Both the position numbers and the translations under genes were made by a program. DNA of 25,398 nucleotides. Source: Beroe ovata. Taxonomy: Eukaryota; Ctenophora; Nuda; Beroida; Beroidae. The notes under the pieces were generated by a model. It saw only the letters and a program-made list of their open reading frames with translations. It did not search any database and had not been told where the DNA came from. Every line of letters begins with the position of its first letter. The stretch's first letter is position 1. Positions 22,847 to 25,398 of this stretch are shown piece after piece. The stretch lies in contig CAMPET010000077.1 of the NCBI GenBank assembly GCA_946803715.1, positions 113,086 through 138,483 of the forward strand, given 5' to 3'.

Positions 22847-23546
22847 TGTGTGTGTGTTGCGTTATCCAACATAAGTGGTCTGTATAGTGTCGTTGTAAAC
22901 GCAATTAAGAGACACCAATTACATAATCGCATATGCATTATGCAGGTCTATAATAACCTATGGAATGTACGCCTTCCCCTTATAATACTGAGTTGATAAA
23001 AGCCCATTTATAACCGATAATTAATGTCCCATTATTCACTACATACACTGAATACCTAAATATGACTGAACAATGATTATAACATGATTTATGGTGACTA
23101 ATTTCAATGCAAATGAAAGTGGTAAACAGTGCAGTTACTCTTGTCACGACCATTCCAAAATTCGGATAGGTGAATTTCAAATTCTAATCACCAACTTCGT
23201 ACATAGTAACCATAGCATAGTAACCATAGCATAGTTAACCATAGCATAGTTAACCATAGCATAGTAACCATAGCAACTGTCAAAATTAGCTCACACATTG
23301 ACACATAGTGAAAAGTGAGGCCGTATCTTGCGCGCGCCTGCGCCCATGTGCGTGTGTGTGTCAATGTGTAAGCACATTATCAAAAGCCACATGACATGAT
23401 CAATTCCAGAATGGGAACAATAGACGCAGTATCATGTGTGTTACCCTAGTATTAACAATGACCGTATGGTAACAATATGCTAAACTTACCAGAGGTTGGA
23501 AATAGTCCATCATATCAGTGGTCTTAATCCGAGTTTGCCGCTTCAC
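20483..23546 (-). CDS. C-terminal part of a CCT-like (OSR1_C/WNK-type) domain protein, 5 exons
   Basis: Minus-strand exons, 5' to 3': 23546-23490, 22021-21839, 21754-21548, 21344-21129, 21046-20483 (TAG). All introns are GT-AG and every junction is phase 0, giving 408 residues of an incomplete protein. The second exon and the start of the third encode beta strands, then IVKFQFGILDNEAEEIAENL continuing into VKEGHLVEENKADFLSQL. This matches the pattern of the OSR1/WNK C-terminal (CCT-like) fold: a strand ending in FxF, an acidic turn, then (D/E)(I/V)AxxLV and two helices. In WNK and SPAK/OSR1 kinases this domain binds RFxV peptides. An acidic stretch, an Asn/Ser-rich region with the NHVT block twice, and a Met/Pro/His/Gly-rich tail follow. 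No kinase domain is in the window, so WNK identity is inferred; another CCT-like protein or an NRBP relative is possible. No start codon was identified. Confidence 0.75.
22046..22185. other. Second CpG-rich block, inside an intron of the CCT-domain gene
   Basis: GACGCGCAGGGAACGCGC and CCGCGCGCGGGCGCG stand out within an AT-rich 1.47-kb intron. Composition is like the 18060-18620 block, but no shared long sequence was seen. It could be an intronic regulatory element or the remains of a mobile element. Confidence 0.45.
22700..22857. repeat. Duplicated flank and (GT)n tracts around an assembly gap at 22776
   Basis: The sequence AGTAGCTTGTTGCGATAACT plus its following 15 bases and a (GT)n tract occurs at 22700-22775 and again from 22777. 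The n at 22776 separates the copies. This looks like the same end placed twice because the microsatellite could not be bridged. Confidence 0.85.
23202..23278. repeat. Tandem array of 14-15-base units containing X-box-like half-sites
   Basis: Five units of CATAGTAACCATAG (two carry an extra T) run head to tail, and the last continues into CAAC. The final unit forms GTAACC-AT-AGCAAC (23264-23277), which fits the RFX X-box consensus GTNRCC-N(0-3)-RGYAAC. The array lies in the intron between the first two recognised exons of the minus-strand CCT-domain gene. Confidence 0.85.
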
Positions 23547-23555
23547 CTGAAACAG

Positions 23556-23781
23556 ATATACTGTAAACATATACTGTTCACATGTTATTTCACTGTTAAC
23601 ATATTATACTGTTAACATGTCCTGTTAACATATACTGTTCACATATTATTTCACTGTTAACATAGTAACATGTACTGTTAACATATACTGTTCACATGTT
23701 ATTTCACTGTAAACATATACTGTTCACATGTTATTTCACTGTTAACATAGTAACATATACTGTTAGCATGTCCTGTTAACA
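23556..23781. repeat. Minisatellite of ATACTGTTCACATGTTATTTCACTG-type units abutting a splice acceptor
   Basis: Degenerate units built from ATATACTGTTCACATG, TTATTTCACTGTTAACAT and short CTGTTAACATGT pieces repeat for about 225 bases. The array ends about ten bases from the acceptor of the exon at 23546. On the gene's strand each unit carries GTTAACAG, GTGAACAG or GTTTACAG, each an AG that could act as a cryptic acceptor. Confidence 0.85.
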
Positions 23782-24130
23782 CGCAATATCAGCAACAAGT
23801 GAACTTTCTCCCAGTCTTCCACACTGGTTCACTGAGTTCTGTCTCGTGAAAAATCACGTACTGAAGGGGGGAGAGAGAGAGAGAGGGCGACAAAGTAGTG
23901 ATACATGTAACAAAGCAGTTAAACATTGCGGTGTCGAGTAGCGATACTATAGGCGTAACATTATTGTGAGATACTCAGCATAGCGTGTCTTGTGATGGAG
24001 TTCAGACACATATATAAGCTACCTTGTATTTATATAGAGGGATGAAAGTTACAGTGAAAGTGACGACATTTTACAGCCTAATCTCCCTTTACTCCATTAT
24101 AGTAGTCGCTACTCCCAGTGATTTGTTGTT

Positions 24131-24322
24131 TATATAATAGATCACACACGACATGATGCCGGCGGGTAATGAGGACTGTGACAGTTGCTGGGAATTGGTT
24201 TCACGGATGTCCTGCTATGTTAAGTGCTGCGCGTTACCATGATGCGCGTTTCGGTAACCCTGGCAACACCTCTACAGGTGCAGTTGGTTACACATTAACT
24301 TGTACAGCGTTACCATGGTATC
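24131..24322. promoter_or_regulatory. TATA box and X-box-like cluster
   Basis: TATATAA at 24131-24137 is followed by GTTACCATG (24233), a full X-box match GTAACC-CT-GGCAAC (24254-24267), and GTTACC-AT-GGTATC (24309-24322, one mismatch). X-boxes bind RFX factors. The block may be a promoter or enhancer, possibly of the minus-strand gene whose recognised exons begin at 23546, but no first exon was identified. Confidence 0.35.
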
Positions 24323-24339
24323 GAGGTACTCCGCTGCCA

Positions 24340-25050
24340 ACTACACTATTCCCTATATACAATTACACCAAGCTGCAGAGAGTGATTATTCCTTATACGG
24401 TAAAACAAGATATCCACTCCACTAGACACAATTAGTATATTGGAGAAAGACGTTTCAAATCCAGTACTGGGCCAGTTTAACGCTACCACCCCTCCCACAG
24501 ACTCGATCTGTCTTCACTGTGGCCTACTGTAGCCTGGCAACCTGCCAATCATGTGGGCCACTCCACAAGTAATGAAGTCAGTCCACAATTATTGTGAATT
24601 CTTTTCAGAAGACCGACCTCAACGGTCCACTGTTGCACAAATTCCGATACATGAACTTCGGTACTCGTCAAACTCTTTTGAATTGTCAGCAAATAATTCA
24701 AACTTTAACATATTCTGCATATAACATAAACATGATAATAATTCGTCCCATTGTTTGCCTGCCCGATATCTGACATATAATGACTGCTGGATATCACCCT
24801 AACGAATAAACAAACAATTTGAGAGTCAATAGACGTGAATCAACAATCAACACAAATCAAACAATTTGCACGTGCTGACGTCATTGAAAACTTAGGCGAA
24901 AACATTTTCATTCCTGCTAAATAATATGAGAGAGGCGGCAACTCTTGAAATTAATTTGGCCTCAAAATCGCCCTCCAGAGCTTTTGGAAGTAGGATGATA
25001 CCTACCTAACGATTATTCTATCAATCATTTGTTTGTGTATTTGTCAGTTT
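24340..25050. other. Upstream intron or intergenic DNA of the CCT-domain gene
   Basis: No convincing exon on either strand. A further CCTGGCAAC half-site lies at 24533-24541. A possible minus-strand exon just beyond this stretch (about 25339-25267) is noted and rejected separately. Confidence 0.45.
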
Positions 25051-25110
25051 CTGTGTGTGTGTGTTTGTGTGTGTAAATGTCTGTGTCTGTGTGTGTTTGT
25101 TTCTGTGTAT
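25051..25110. repeat. Interrupted (TG)n microsatellite
   Basis: GTGT runs broken by TTTG, AAATG and CTG. A second, purer tract occupies 25351-25398 at the window's end. Confidence 0.8.
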
Positions 25111-25350
25111 TTGGACAATTCCGAGTTGCTACAAAAGATGTGTGGCATTCTTTGTTATTGTTAATGACTGTTATTAACTCATGACCACGTCACATATAGT
25201 TCATGATAAGTTCATCACGAACAGTTGTATCTGTTTACTGTTTACTGTTAACAAACAGGGAACTTACATCCCCTCATTAAACACAATGAAAAACAATCTC
25301 TGTCTTTCCCCTGTATATAACTAGAGTGATCTGGATGTGGACCTGGAAAA

Positions 25351-25398
25351 TGTGTGTGTGTGTATCTGTGTGTGTGTGTGTGTGTGTGAGTGTGTTTA
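25351..25398. repeat. (GT)n microsatellite at the window edge
   Basis: GT dinucleotides with a single ATC interruption, continuing beyond the window. Confidence 0.85.

Noticed and set aside
22698-22996. Open frames made of CVCV or THTH repeats
   Set aside because: Created by translating GT/CA microsatellites.
25267-25339. Possible additional minus-strand exon of the CCT-domain gene (acceptor attttccag, donor gtaagttc)
   Set aside because: The only open frame encodes an unremarkable peptide with no kinase or WNK-like motif; could not be confirmed.

Overview
The window looks like nuclear DNA of an invertebrate animal. Genes are split by GT-AG introns, and (CA)n/(GT)n tracts, minisatellites and AT-rich intergenic DNA are common. 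There are no bacterial-style operons, rRNAs, intact tRNAs or CRISPR arrays. An early-branching animal such as a sponge would fit (short introns, metazoan tyrosine-kinase adaptor, a class C GPCR-type cysteine fragment), but nothing here proves the clade. Three single 'n' characters (2986, 5665, 22776) mark assembly joins, and two of them have near-identical sequence on both sides.

Layout. 1-5480: AT-rich, repeat-bearing DNA with no gene I can support; it holds a tRNA-like fragment, a duplication around a gap and several tandem or inverted repeats. 5481-6830: a hairpin cluster, one convincing cysteine-rich receptor exon on the minus strand (5775 to 5666, cut by a gap), and a promoter-like block facing the same way near 6830. 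6830-12000: mostly non-coding, with perfect inverted repeats and a few weak exon candidates. 12000-17966: the best gene, a complete nine-exon plus-strand gene for a 574-residue PH + IRS-type PTB docking protein (DOK/IRS family), with a TATA/CCAAT promoter and a polyadenylation signal. 17967-20390: the tail-to-tail intergenic space, with a sharply CpG-rich block and an orphan first-exon candidate at 19877. 20395-23546: the last five exons of a minus-strand gene carrying a CCT-like (OSR1_C/WNK-type) domain and a Met/Pro/His-rich tail; its 5' part lies beyond the window or was not recognised. 23550-25398: upstream intron or intergenic DNA, with a large minisatellite and RFX X-box-like motifs.

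The two main genes are convergent and share no obvious pathway. The docking protein would act beneath receptor tyrosine kinases at the membrane. The CCT-like protein would act in WNK/SPAK-type kinase signalling if the domain call is right. The items most worth a second look are the DOK/IRS-like gene, whose PTB domain lacks an expected phosphotyrosine-binding Arg while its tail keeps three YxxM motifs, the tandem array of X-box-like half-sites in the intron of the CCT-domain gene, and the CpG-rich block between the genes.
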